Assembly: GCA_903827735.1 (NCBI GenBank)
Contig: CAIKJM010000152.1
Span: forward strand, 1-15,546
DNA from: an uncultured Rhodanobacter sp.
GTDB taxonomy: Bacteria > Pseudomonadota > Gammaproteobacteria > Xanthomonadales > Rhodanobacteraceae
DNA: 15,546 nt
Reading direction: 5' to 3'
Of this stretch, positions 8,645 through 14,566 are shown in pieces. The translations under genes were made by a program, and so were the position numbers. Each line of letters opens with the position of its first letter. The stretch's first letter is position 1. Under the pieces are notes generated by a model that was not told the DNA's origin, searched no databases, and worked only from the letters and a program-made list of their open reading frames with translations.

Positions 8645-9412
8645 TCAGAGCTTGTAAGCCCGATGGATCGCCACGATGCCGCCGCTGAGGTTGCGCACTT
8701 CGACGCGGCCGTAGCCGGCGCGCTCCATCATGCCTTTCAGGGTCTGCTGGTCGGGGTGCTTGCGAATCGACTCCGCCAGATACTGATAGCTGTTGGCGTC
8801 GCCGGCAAACAGCTGGCCGAGCTTGGGCAGCACCTTGAACGAATGAAAGTCGTAGAGCTTGCCGAACAGCTCGCTCTGCACCTTGGAGAATTCCAGCACC
8901 AGCAGCCGACCGCCGGGCTTGAGCACGCGGAAGATGTCCGCCAGCGCCTTGTCCTTGTCGGTTACGTTGCGCAGGCCGAAGGCCATGGTCACTGCATCGA
9001 ACGAATTGTCGGGAAACGGCAGCGCCTCGGCGTTGAGCTGGGTCCAGCGCAAGCCGCTGACCAGGCCGCGATCGGTCAGGCGGTCGCGACCGACGCCGAG
9101 CATGGCGGCGTTGATATCGCCGACCACCACTTCACCGGTCTCGCCGATCACCGGCTTCAGCAGTGCGGCGATATCGCCGGTGCCGCCGGCCAGATCCAGC
9201 ACGCGGTCGCCGCGGCGCACGCCACTGATGGCGACGAAGTGGCGCTTCCACAACCGATGGATGCCGAAAGACATCAGGTCGTTCATCAGGTCGTAGCTGC
9301 GCGCGACCGAGGTGAATACCTCGCCGACCAGCTTCTGTTTCTCGCCGACGGGTACGTCGCGGAAGCCGAAGTGGGTGGTGGAATCGGTGCTGGGTTTGGG
9401 CTGCTCGTTCAT
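8645..9412 (-). CDS. ubiE: Demethylmenaquinone/2-polyprenyl-benzoquinol C-methyltransferase
   Basis: SAM-dependent C-methyltransferase of ubiquinone (and, where present, menaquinone) biosynthesis. It acts on the polyprenylated ring at the inner membrane face. The 255-aa length is normal. The UbiE/COQ5 signature is clear: FTSVARSYDLMNDLMSFGIH at about 33-52, SAM motif I VLDLAGGTGDIA at 71-82, the acidic GDIN at 98-101, MAFGLRNV at 143-150, and RVLKPGGRLLVLEFSK at 162-177. The C-terminal GGIVAIHRAYKL is the usual family end. The start at 9412 has only a weak upstream purine stretch. The gene is 118 bp downstream of plsB, with a palindromic repeat between, and 10 bp upstream of the Pr6Pr gene. 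This suggests a ubiE-Pr6Pr bicistron that may also receive plsB read-through. Confidence 0.97.
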   Translation of the reverse strand: MNEQPKPSTDSTTHFGFRDVPVGEKQKLVGEVFTSVARSYDLMNDLMSFGIHRLWKRHFVAISGVRRGDRVLDLAGGTGDIAALLKPVIGETGEVVVGDINAAMLGVGRDRLTDRGLVSGLRWTQLNAEALPFPDNSFDAVTMAFGLRNVTDKDKALADIFRVLKPGGRLLVLEFSKVQSELFGKLYDFHSFKVLPKLGQLFAGDANSYQYLAESIRKHPDQQTLKGMMERAGYGRVEVRNLSGGIVAIHRAYKL

Positions 9413-9530
9413 GCCGGCAATGCTACAGGAATGGGGCGTGACGGGGCCTGTGATGAAGGGTCGCGTCCGGTGGCTACTCGTGAAGCCCGGTGCGGCGGCA
9501 TGTTGGGTTTCGCTTTTGGCTCAACCCAGC
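9413..9530. other. plsB-ubiE intergenic gap
   Basis: 118 bp that should hold any independent ubiE promoter; I see no good -35/-10 pair. Its main feature is the palindromic repeat listed separately, which sits against the plsB stop codon. Confidence 0.4.
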
Positions 9531-9536
9531 CTACGA
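9501..9536. repeat. Palindromic extragenic repeat (REP-like) overlapping the plsB stop
   Basis: GTTGGGTT (9502-9509) faces AACCCAGC (9523-9530), giving an 8-bp stem with one G-U pair and a 13-nt loop. On the minus strand it reads as GTAGG-CTGGGTTGAGC, then GCGAAACCCAACA after the loop. From memory, near-identical palindromes are widely dispersed between genes in Xanthomonadales and other gammaproteobacteria. The plsB stop TAG (9531-9533) lies inside the conserved GTAGG arm. It could also act as a transcript 3' stabiliser or weak terminator after plsB; no U-tract follows. Confidence 0.6.
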
Positions 9537-12221
9537 AGAGGGTTGGTCGTGGTGATGTTCGTGCTTGTGATGTTCGGTGGCGACGTGGCGATCGTGCAGG
9601 TCGGCGCTGGAAGCGTCGGTGAGTGCGGGTTCGGCGGTCGACCGTGTTCCGGTGTCGACGGGGTCGGCGAGCAGCGCGGGCGAGACCGGCGCGGTGGCTT
9701 CTTCCTCGTCATCGAGCCTGCTGCCGGCGGCGGCGTCCTTCTCGTTGTTGCCAGGGGTAATCTTGAGAATCGAGTGGCGCACTTCGCGCGACAGGATCAC
9801 GCGCGCGTCGCGCACCATGCCTTCGAGCGCAACATCGTAATCGAGCTTGCCGGCGTCGTCGGTCCACACCACGCGGCGTTCGCGCAGCTTCTGGATGAAG
9901 CCGCGGAACAGCGACTTGTCGAAAAACTCCGGTGAGGACAGTTCCTGCAGCAGGCTCAGCCGCTGCGCGGTCAGGGTGCATGCGCTCTCCAGCTCGGCGC
10001 TGGTCAGCGTGTGCGGGCCGTTCTTGGTCAGCGCCGCGATGGTGATGTAGTAACGCTCAAAGGCCTGGATCAGGCTGCGTGCAATCACCTTCAGCTGGAA
10101 CGCGCCGTCGTCCTGACCGGCGCTGCGCTCGAGCACGCGTCCGTCGCCGCTGGATTCCAGCAGGCCACGGCGCACGAAGAAATCGATGGTGTCCTGCAGC
10201 TGCGCGCCAAAGCCATCGTCATCCCACGGCAGGAACAGCTCCCCCTGGATGAACGGATAAATGATGCGACCCAGTCGCAGCACCGACGCGCGCGACATGC
10301 GCCGGTTGTTGAGGAAGCAGCACGCGACCCAGGCGGCGGCCGCGTTGAGGTGCAGCACGTTGTTGCGGAAGTAGCTGAGCATCGGCGCCTGCTCGGCGCT
10401 GACCGTCAGCACATCGCCCAGCGGATGCTGCACGCGGGCGATCCAGCCCATCTGCTCGCCGTAGGCGATCATGCCAGCGGGATTCATCGGCGTCATCGTG
10501 ATGCGATCGGAATACGGCAGCTCTTCCATCAGCGCCTTGCTCAGCGTCAGCTGCTCCAGCAGGTCGCTTTCGGCCATCGCGTGCTTGGGCGTGGCCAGCA
10601 GCGCAAGCGCCAGCAGGTTGATCGGATTGATGTCGGCCGCGCGGTTGACGTTGATCTGGATTTTTTCGGCCAGTGCGTCGACCACTTTGCGCAGCCAGTC
10701 CGGCTTGGCATCCGGGTCCAGCGTGGTCTCGCGCCAGTCGGCGCTGGCGGCGTCGAGCATCGGGTTCAGTTCGATCGGCTCGCCGAAGTTCAAGGCCACG
10801 TGGCCATAGCGCTGACGCAATACCTTGAGTCCGCGGATCAAGCCGATCAGCGACTCTTTTTCCTTTTTCTTGCCGCTGAGTTCGCCGGCGTACGACTTGC
10901 CTTCCATCAGCTTTTCGTAGCCGATGTAGACCGGTTGAAACAGCACAGGCCGGCGCGGCGCGCGTAAGAACGCACGCACGGTCATCGAGAGCAGGCCGGC
11001 GTGCGGCGTGAGCAGACGGCCGGTGCGCGAGCGGCCGCCTTCGATGAAGTATTCGATCGGCACGCCGCGGTCGATCAGCTGCGCCATGTATTCCTTGAAT
11101 ACCACCGAGTAAAGCGGATTGCCGGTAAAGCTGCGGCGCATGAAGAACGCGCCGCCGCGGCGCAGGATCAGCCCGACGATCGGCAGGTCCAAGTTCACGC
11201 CGGCTGCAATATGCGGTACCACCACGCCCGAAACGTGCAGCTGATAGGACATCAGCAGGTAGTCGGCGTGGCTGCGGTGGCTAGGGACGTAGATCACCTC
11301 GAAACCCGGCGCCGCGGCGCGCGCCTTGTCGAAGTGATGCATCGAGATGCCGTCGTACAGCTTGTTCCAGAAGTTGGACAGCAAGAACGACGCCGATCGC
11401 ACGACCGGGTGCGCGTAGTCGGCGGCGATTTCCATCACCATCTTCTGCGCTTTCTGCCAGGCCTTGGCGTGCGTGATCTTTTCCTTGGCCGCTGTGGCGG
11501 CGATGGCCGCGCGCACGGGTTCGGCATTGAGCACCGAGTCGACCACGGTACGCCGATGCGACAAATCGGGGCCGATCACGGTGGCGCGGATGCGATGGAA
11601 ATGCGTGCGCAGCACGCGGGCGATCTTGCGGGTGAGGCGCTCCGGCGCGATCTGCCCGGCTTCATCCATGACGCTGCGCAGCGAGATCGGCGCCGAAAAG
11701 GTCACCACCGTATCGCGGCCGTTGAGCAGCAGCGCCAGCAGCCGGTGAAAGCGCCCGACCATGACCCAGTTTTCGGAGAACAGCACGCGGAACCAGCCGG
11801 AGTCGCGGGTCGGCGCGCGGCCGACGTAGATCGACACCGGCACAATCTGGATATCGCGGTCGGGCACGCCTTCGAGCGAGCGCACCAGCTGGGCCAGCGG
11901 TGCGTTGGGGCTGCCTTTTTGATGGCGCCCGAAGATCCAGCCCTCGCGGCGCGTGAGCGCGAACACCGAGCGTTTGCGGCGGGTGCCGGCGAGCGACTGC
12001 ATCGGGTTGGGCAGGCCGGCCTCCAGGCAGGCGCGCTGAAGAATCAGCGCGTCGGACAGGCTGTCGCGTTCGATGACATAGCAGACCGGCGCGCCGGCGT
12101 GCAGCAGCGCGGCGGGCTCGGCCGGGTCCCGCCGGATGCGCACCCACGGCTGCAGCAGCTGACCGGCAAGGTGGAACCACCACGGGGCGCGTTGGCGAGC
12201 GGGATGATCCGCGCTGGACAT
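9531..12221 (-). CDS. plsB: Glycerol-3-phosphate 1-O-acyltransferase PlsB, with long C-terminal tail
   Basis: Inner-membrane enzyme that acylates sn-glycerol-3-phosphate from acyl-ACP or acyl-CoA, the first step of phospholipid synthesis. All four acyltransferase blocks are visible (numbered from the upstream ATG at 12230, 899 aa). Block I is HRSHAD at 318-323 with the catalytic His/Asp, block II GGAFFMRRSF at 359-368, block III FIEGGRSRTG at 395-404, and block IV FQPVYIGY at 431-438. I prefer the ATG at 12221 because GGA lies 8 nt upstream; the 12230 ATG has no spaced ribosome-binding site. E. coli PlsB is 807 aa. Here an extra tail rich in Ala, Asp, Glu and Thr ends in a His-rich stretch at 877-899. 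The gene is 25-34 bp downstream of the lipoprotein gene and probably co-transcribed with it. Confidence 0.96.
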   Translation of the reverse strand: MSSADHPARQRAPWWFHLAGQLLQPWVRIRRDPAEPAALLHAGAPVCYVIERDSLSDALILQRACLEAGLPNPMQSLAGTRRKRSVFALTRREGWIFGRHQKGSPNAPLAQLVRSLEGVPDRDIQIVPVSIYVGRAPTRDSGWFRVLFSENWVMVGRFHRLLALLLNGRDTVVTFSAPISLRSVMDEAGQIAPERLTRKIARVLRTHFHRIRATVIGPDLSHRRTVVDSVLNAEPVRAAIAATAAKEKITHAKAWQKAQKMVMEIAADYAHPVVRSASFLLSNFWNKLYDGISMHHFDKARAAAPGFEVIYVPSHRSHADYLLMSYQLHVSGVVVPHIAAGVNLDLPIVGLILRRGGAFFMRRSFTGNPLYSVVFKEYMAQLIDRGVPIEYFIEGGRSRTGRLLTPHAGLLSMTVRAFLRAPRRPVLFQPVYIGYEKLMEGKSYAGELSGKKKEKESLIGLIRGLKVLRQRYGHVALNFGEPIELNPMLDAASADWRETTLDPDAKPDWLRKVVDALAEKIQINVNRAADINPINLLALALLATPKHAMAESDLLEQLTLSKALMEELPYSDRITMTPMNPAGMIAYGEQMGWIARVQHPLGDVLTVSAEQAPMLSYFRNNVLHLNAAAAWVACCFLNNRRMSRASVLRLGRIIYPFIQGELFLPWDDDGFGAQLQDTIDFFVRRGLLESSGDGRVLERSAGQDDGAFQLKVIARSLIQAFERYYITIAALTKNGPHTLTSAELESACTLTAQRLSLLQELSSPEFFDKSLFRGFIQKLRERRVVWTDDAGKLDYDVALEGMVRDARVILSREVRHSILKITPGNNEKDAAAGSRLDDEEEATAPVSPALLADPVDTGTRSTAEPALTDASSADLHDRHVATEHHKHEHHHDQPSS

Positions 12222-12255
12222 AGTTTGCATCCGGCTATTCTAACGGCTGCACTAA

Positions 12256-13254
12256 TTAGTCTTTTGTTGGCGTGCTGCTGGCACCGACCGGCGCGGGCGT
12301 CAGCGCGCTGCTACCGCTGGCCGCCGGTCCGAAGGTTGCACTCGTGCCGGCCGCTGCCGGCGCCGATGCGGCGCTCGCGGGCTGGGTCAAACGCTGATGA
12401 GCCTGGCGCACGTTGTTGACCATGTCCTCGCTGTACCAGCGTTTGTCTACCTGCACCAGCTTGGATTCGCTCGACAGCGGCTTGCCCAGCAGGGTGTAGT
12501 CGATCTTCACCCGCGCGTGGCCGTTGCTGTTCTCAAGCTCGGTGACCTTGACCGAATCCAGCGTGTCGTCCACCGACAGACCGTAATTGCTCAGCAGCTG
12601 CTTCAAGCCGGCATAGCCGATCGCGTACTTGGTCATGGTGGTGTCGAAATCCATCGCGCGCAGCTGATCGGCGCTTTTCAGATCCAGCTTGCGCGCGGTG
12701 TCCACCGCAATGCTCACCGTCTGCTTCGCCTTGGCGGCGTCGAACCACGGCGCCTGCTGCGCCCACGGCCCGAGCACGTCGAGGGCGGCGTTGACCTGGG
12801 TTTTCTGTTCGGCGGTAACGCTTTTACTTTGCGCCACGGCGTTTTTCATCATCGCCTCGCCGACGCTGATCAGTACCGGAATCTGATCCTTGTATTTCGA
12901 CTCCATCATGGCCAGCTTCGGCTGCAGCTCGGCATACAGCTTGTTTTCGGCGTCCGGCCCGGTGAGCTGCTGCATGGTGTCGTTGAAGTGGGCGCGGTCC
13001 TGATCGGTGACCGGCGGCTGCATCTTTTGCTGGGTGGCCCAGTCGGCGCGCAGGGTCGCGTAATCGGCCGGCGGCAGCGTGTGCTTCCACAGGTCGTTGA
13101 AATCGCCGCTCTTGATCAGTTCAACCGAGCTCTCCACCGCCGATGCGGGCGTGCTGCCGCCCGGCTGCGATGGATCGTCCTTGCTGTGGCAGGCGGCTAA
13201 TGCCAGTGCCGCAAACAGGGGCAGCAGGGCGTAACGAAGAGTCGGTACTCGCAT
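12256..13254 (-). CDS. Uncharacterised lipoprotein upstream of plsB
   Basis: I do not recognise a named family. The frame can open at a GTG (13260), but the ATG at 13254 has GAGAA 8 nt upstream and gives 332 aa. A type II signal peptide is clear: MRVPTLRY, hydrophobic LLPLFAALALAAC, with lipobox Cys22. The +2 residue is His, so outer-membrane sorting is expected. The body (about 40-290) looks mainly helical and hydrophilic, with AVESSVELIKSGDFNDLWKH early and a more beta-like end that includes VKIDYTLLGKPLSSESKLV and DKRWYSEDM. That end resembles small NTF2-like or DUF-type lipoprotein domains, but I cannot assign it. The last 40 or so residues are Ala/Ser/Pro/Gly-rich and probably disordered. 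It directly precedes plsB, with a 25-34 bp gap depending on the plsB start, and lies downstream of the candidate small RNA. An envelope role is inferred only from location. Confidence 0.88.
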   Translation of the reverse strand: MRVPTLRYALLPLFAALALAACHSKDDPSQPGGSTPASAVESSVELIKSGDFNDLWKHTLPPADYATLRADWATQQKMQPPVTDQDRAHFNDTMQQLTGPDAENKLYAELQPKLAMMESKYKDQIPVLISVGEAMMKNAVAQSKSVTAEQKTQVNAALDVLGPWAQQAPWFDAAKAKQTVSIAVDTARKLDLKSADQLRAMDFDTTMTKYAIGYAGLKQLLSNYGLSVDDTLDSVKVTELENSNGHARVKIDYTLLGKPLSSESKLVQVDKRWYSEDMVNNVRQAHQRLTQPASAASAPAAAGTSATFGPAASGSSALTPAPVGASSTPTKD

Positions 13255-13361
13255 GGTCACGGTTCTCGCAGGGAGCTGGGCCGAAGGGCGGCGCCGGGCC
13301 GGTCAGGGTAGAGGCCGACATGGTGCTGAGCAAGGGCGGTACGAAGGATTTTGCGGTGCCA

Positions 13362-13397
13362 CAAAAAGAAAACCCCGCGGACCGAAGCCTCGCAGGG
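13362..13397 (-). terminator. Strong intrinsic terminator with UUCG tetraloop
   Basis: On the minus strand CCCTGCGAGGC and GTCCGCGGGG close on a TTCG tetraloop. This gives ten pairs (two of them G-U) with a single bulged A. The run TTTTCTTTTT follows immediately (plus-strand A-rich tract at 13362-13372). The C(UUCG)G loop and U-tract make this the most convincing terminator in the window. It would stop transcripts starting at the promoter near 13470 or reading through from the phosphatase gene, 108 bp before the lipoprotein ATG. Confidence 0.85.
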
Positions 13398-13461
13398 AAA
13401 TCCGGCAGAGCCGGAAGGAAATGGCCTTGCCTGCAAAGCGCGTTGGTCAGCAGGTGTCGGC
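13362..13461 (-). ncRNA. Candidate small RNA (about 100 nt) or attenuated leader RNA
   Basis: Between the acid phosphatase gene (stop at 13549) and the lipoprotein gene (start at 13254) the minus strand carries a complete small transcription unit. A promoter at 13468-13496 predicts +1 at G13461. The transcript would then fold as three hairpins. Hairpin 1 pairs CCTGC with GCAGG (about 13453 to 13432). Hairpin 2 pairs TCCGGC with GCCGGA (13415-13401) around a TCT triloop. Hairpin 3 is the terminator at 13397-13373. No start codon with a ribosome-binding site leads to a credible peptide. I do not recognise an RNA family. Xanthomonas sX13 is similar in size and three-hairpin layout, but its C-rich (CCCC) loops are not seen here. 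Alternatives are a leader that attenuates the lipoprotein-plsB operon, or simply the 3' end of the phosphatase mRNA. Confidence 0.5.
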
Positions 13462-13467
13462 AGAGAG

Positions 13468-13496
13468 ATATTAGCCGCCGATTGGACTTAAGGCAA
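13468..13496 (-). promoter_or_regulatory. Sigma70-type promoter of the candidate small RNA
   Basis: On the minus strand a -35 TTGCCT (plus 13491-13496) is followed after exactly 17 bp by a -10 TAATAT (plus 13468-13473). Each matches the consensus at four of six positions. Six bases later comes a G (13461), a suitable +1. An A/T-rich block lies immediately upstream. A second possible -35, TTGACT (plus 13508-13513), has no good -10 at the right distance. Confidence 0.5.
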
Positions 13497-13504
13497 CGCT
13501 TTTC

Positions 13505-13548
13505 TTTAGTCAAATAAGTTATTGAATAAGATGACTTTTAAATAAGCT
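13505..13548. promoter_or_regulatory. A/T-rich block with three AATAAG repeats
   Basis: In an otherwise GC-rich window this stretch is mostly A and T. It carries AATAAG three times on the plus strand, at 13513-13518, 13525-13530 and 13541-13546 (12 and 16 bp apart). It lies just upstream of the candidate small-RNA promoter on the minus strand, where it could serve as an UP element or regulator-binding site. It could equally be the 3' untranslated region of the phosphatase gene, whose stop codon abuts it. Confidence 0.4.
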
Positions 13549-14445
13549 TTACTGATAGCGCAGCGCGTCCAGCTTTTGCTGCCGCCGCTGATCGCGCGGG
13601 CTACCGTAGTCGTTGTTGAACAGCGCCGGCTCCCATGAGCCGTAGGTGGGGTTGGGCAGCACGAACCAGCGCGTGCCGATCCAGGGCAGATAGGGGGCTA
13701 CCGTCTGGCGGCGCGCGGCAACGGTGTTGATAGAGACATCCAGAAAATCGCCCAGCTGATCGCCGAACTGCATCAGCACGCGATAGCGGCGGCTCACCAG
13801 CTGCCGGCGACAGCCTTTTTCAGTGCCGACCTGCTCGCATCCATCGACGACGGTGCCCAGCCCCAGAAACGCGTCCGGTCCGCTAACCGGGAAACCCTCC
13901 TGGCGCAGATTGCGCCGGGTGACCTCATCCAGATCCTTGGCGCGATTGGAGATGTAGATCACCGCCACGCCGTGGCTGGCCGCGAAACGGGTGAACTCGA
14001 CGGCGCCCGGCAGCGCCCTTGCCCTGGCCTCCCGGCACCACGCGGCCCAATTCGCCTCATTGAACTCGCCGCCGCTCTTGATTACGCGCGCCTGGTACGG
14101 CGAATTGTCCAGCACGGTTTCGTCGATATCCAATATCACCGCGGGCGGCAGATGCTCGAAAGCGCCGACCCGATCGGTCTTGCTCAGCGCATCCCATTCG
14201 GCGTCGTGCACGGCCGGCAGCAGGCGCGTTTCGGCATCGCGAAAGGTTTGCAGATAGATAAGGTTGTGCTCGACCGCGGTCTGGCTCCACGCGACGGCGT
14301 TGAGATTGTCATCGGCGGGAGCGGACGTTGCCGGTACCGCCAGTGATAGCGCCGCAAGGGGCGGATGCTCTGCCTGCTTCGGCGCGCCAGCGCAGCCGGT
14401 CAGCAGGGCCACGGCCAGTGCAACGGTGGTAAGGCGCAGTGCCAT
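13549..14445 (-). CDS. Acid phosphatase lipoprotein, HAD class IIIB, e(P4)-like 5'-nucleotidase
   Basis: Outer-membrane-type lipoprotein phosphatase of 298 aa, expected to dephosphorylate nucleotides or other phosphomonoesters at the cell envelope. The lipobox LLTGC puts the acylated residue at Cys18, with Ala at +2. HAD motif I is ILDIDETVLDN at 104-114, with nucleophile Asp106 and acid/base Asp108. Motif II is the Ser in YISNRAKD (164-171). A lysine in TEKGCRR (Lys210) fits motif III, and the metal-binding motif IV is GDQLGDF at 228-234, where e(P4) relatives usually have GDNLxDF. Length and order match the acid phosphatase/5'-nucleotidase lipoprotein e(P4) group; Haemophilus e(P4) serves NAD and NMN salvage. 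The ATG at 14445 has an ideal AAGGA 5 nt upstream. It is transcribed divergently from the AI-2E-family permease gene. The substrate in this organism is not known. Confidence 0.92.
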   Translation of the reverse strand: MALRLTTVALAVALLTGCAGAPKQAEHPPLAALSLAVPATSAPADDNLNAVAWSQTAVEHNLIYLQTFRDAETRLLPAVHDAEWDALSKTDRVGAFEHLPPAVILDIDETVLDNSPYQARVIKSGGEFNEANWAAWCREARARALPGAVEFTRFAASHGVAVIYISNRAKDLDEVTRRNLRQEGFPVSGPDAFLGLGTVVDGCEQVGTEKGCRRQLVSRRYRVLMQFGDQLGDFLDVSINTVAARRQTVAPYLPWIGTRWFVLPNPTYGSWEPALFNNDYGSPRDQRRQQKLDALRYQ

Positions 14446-14566
14446 GAGAATCCTTCAAATAACGATCGGCGAGCGCGCCAGTTTACGACAGCCCATCGTG
14501 CGGGCTGGCAGCGGCGACGGCGTGCTGACAGACTGCAGCCTCCGCATTATCTTTCGGTGCCATGAC
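14446..14566. promoter_or_regulatory. Divergent intergenic region with inverted repeat and plus-strand promoter candidate
   Basis: For the plus-strand permease, CTGACA (14525-14530) and TATCTT (14548-14553) are separated by exactly 17 bp. This would start the transcript near 14559-14560, only about 7 nt before the ATG, so the mRNA would be nearly leaderless. A 6-bp perfect inverted repeat, CAGCCC (14489-14494) and GGGCTG (14502-14507), with a 7-nt loop lies between the two divergent genes. It could be an operator. I find no good promoter for the phosphatase gene. Confidence 0.4.

Noticed and set aside
11001..12419. Long plus-strand reading frame of 472 codons opposite plsB
   Set aside because: It lies antisense to the well-supported plsB, is rich in Arg, His, Gln and Ala as expected for a GC-rich shadow frame, and has no recognisable motif.
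13362..13461. Assignment of the small RNA candidate to Xanthomonas sX13
   Set aside because: Size and number of hairpins are similar, but the loops lack the C-rich motif that defines sX13, and I have no alignment.
13143..13517. Plus-strand reading frame of 124 codons across the phosphatase-lipoprotein gap
   Set aside because: It overlaps the lipoprotein signal peptide, the terminator hairpin and the promoter, and has shadow-like composition with no ribosome-binding site that I can see.
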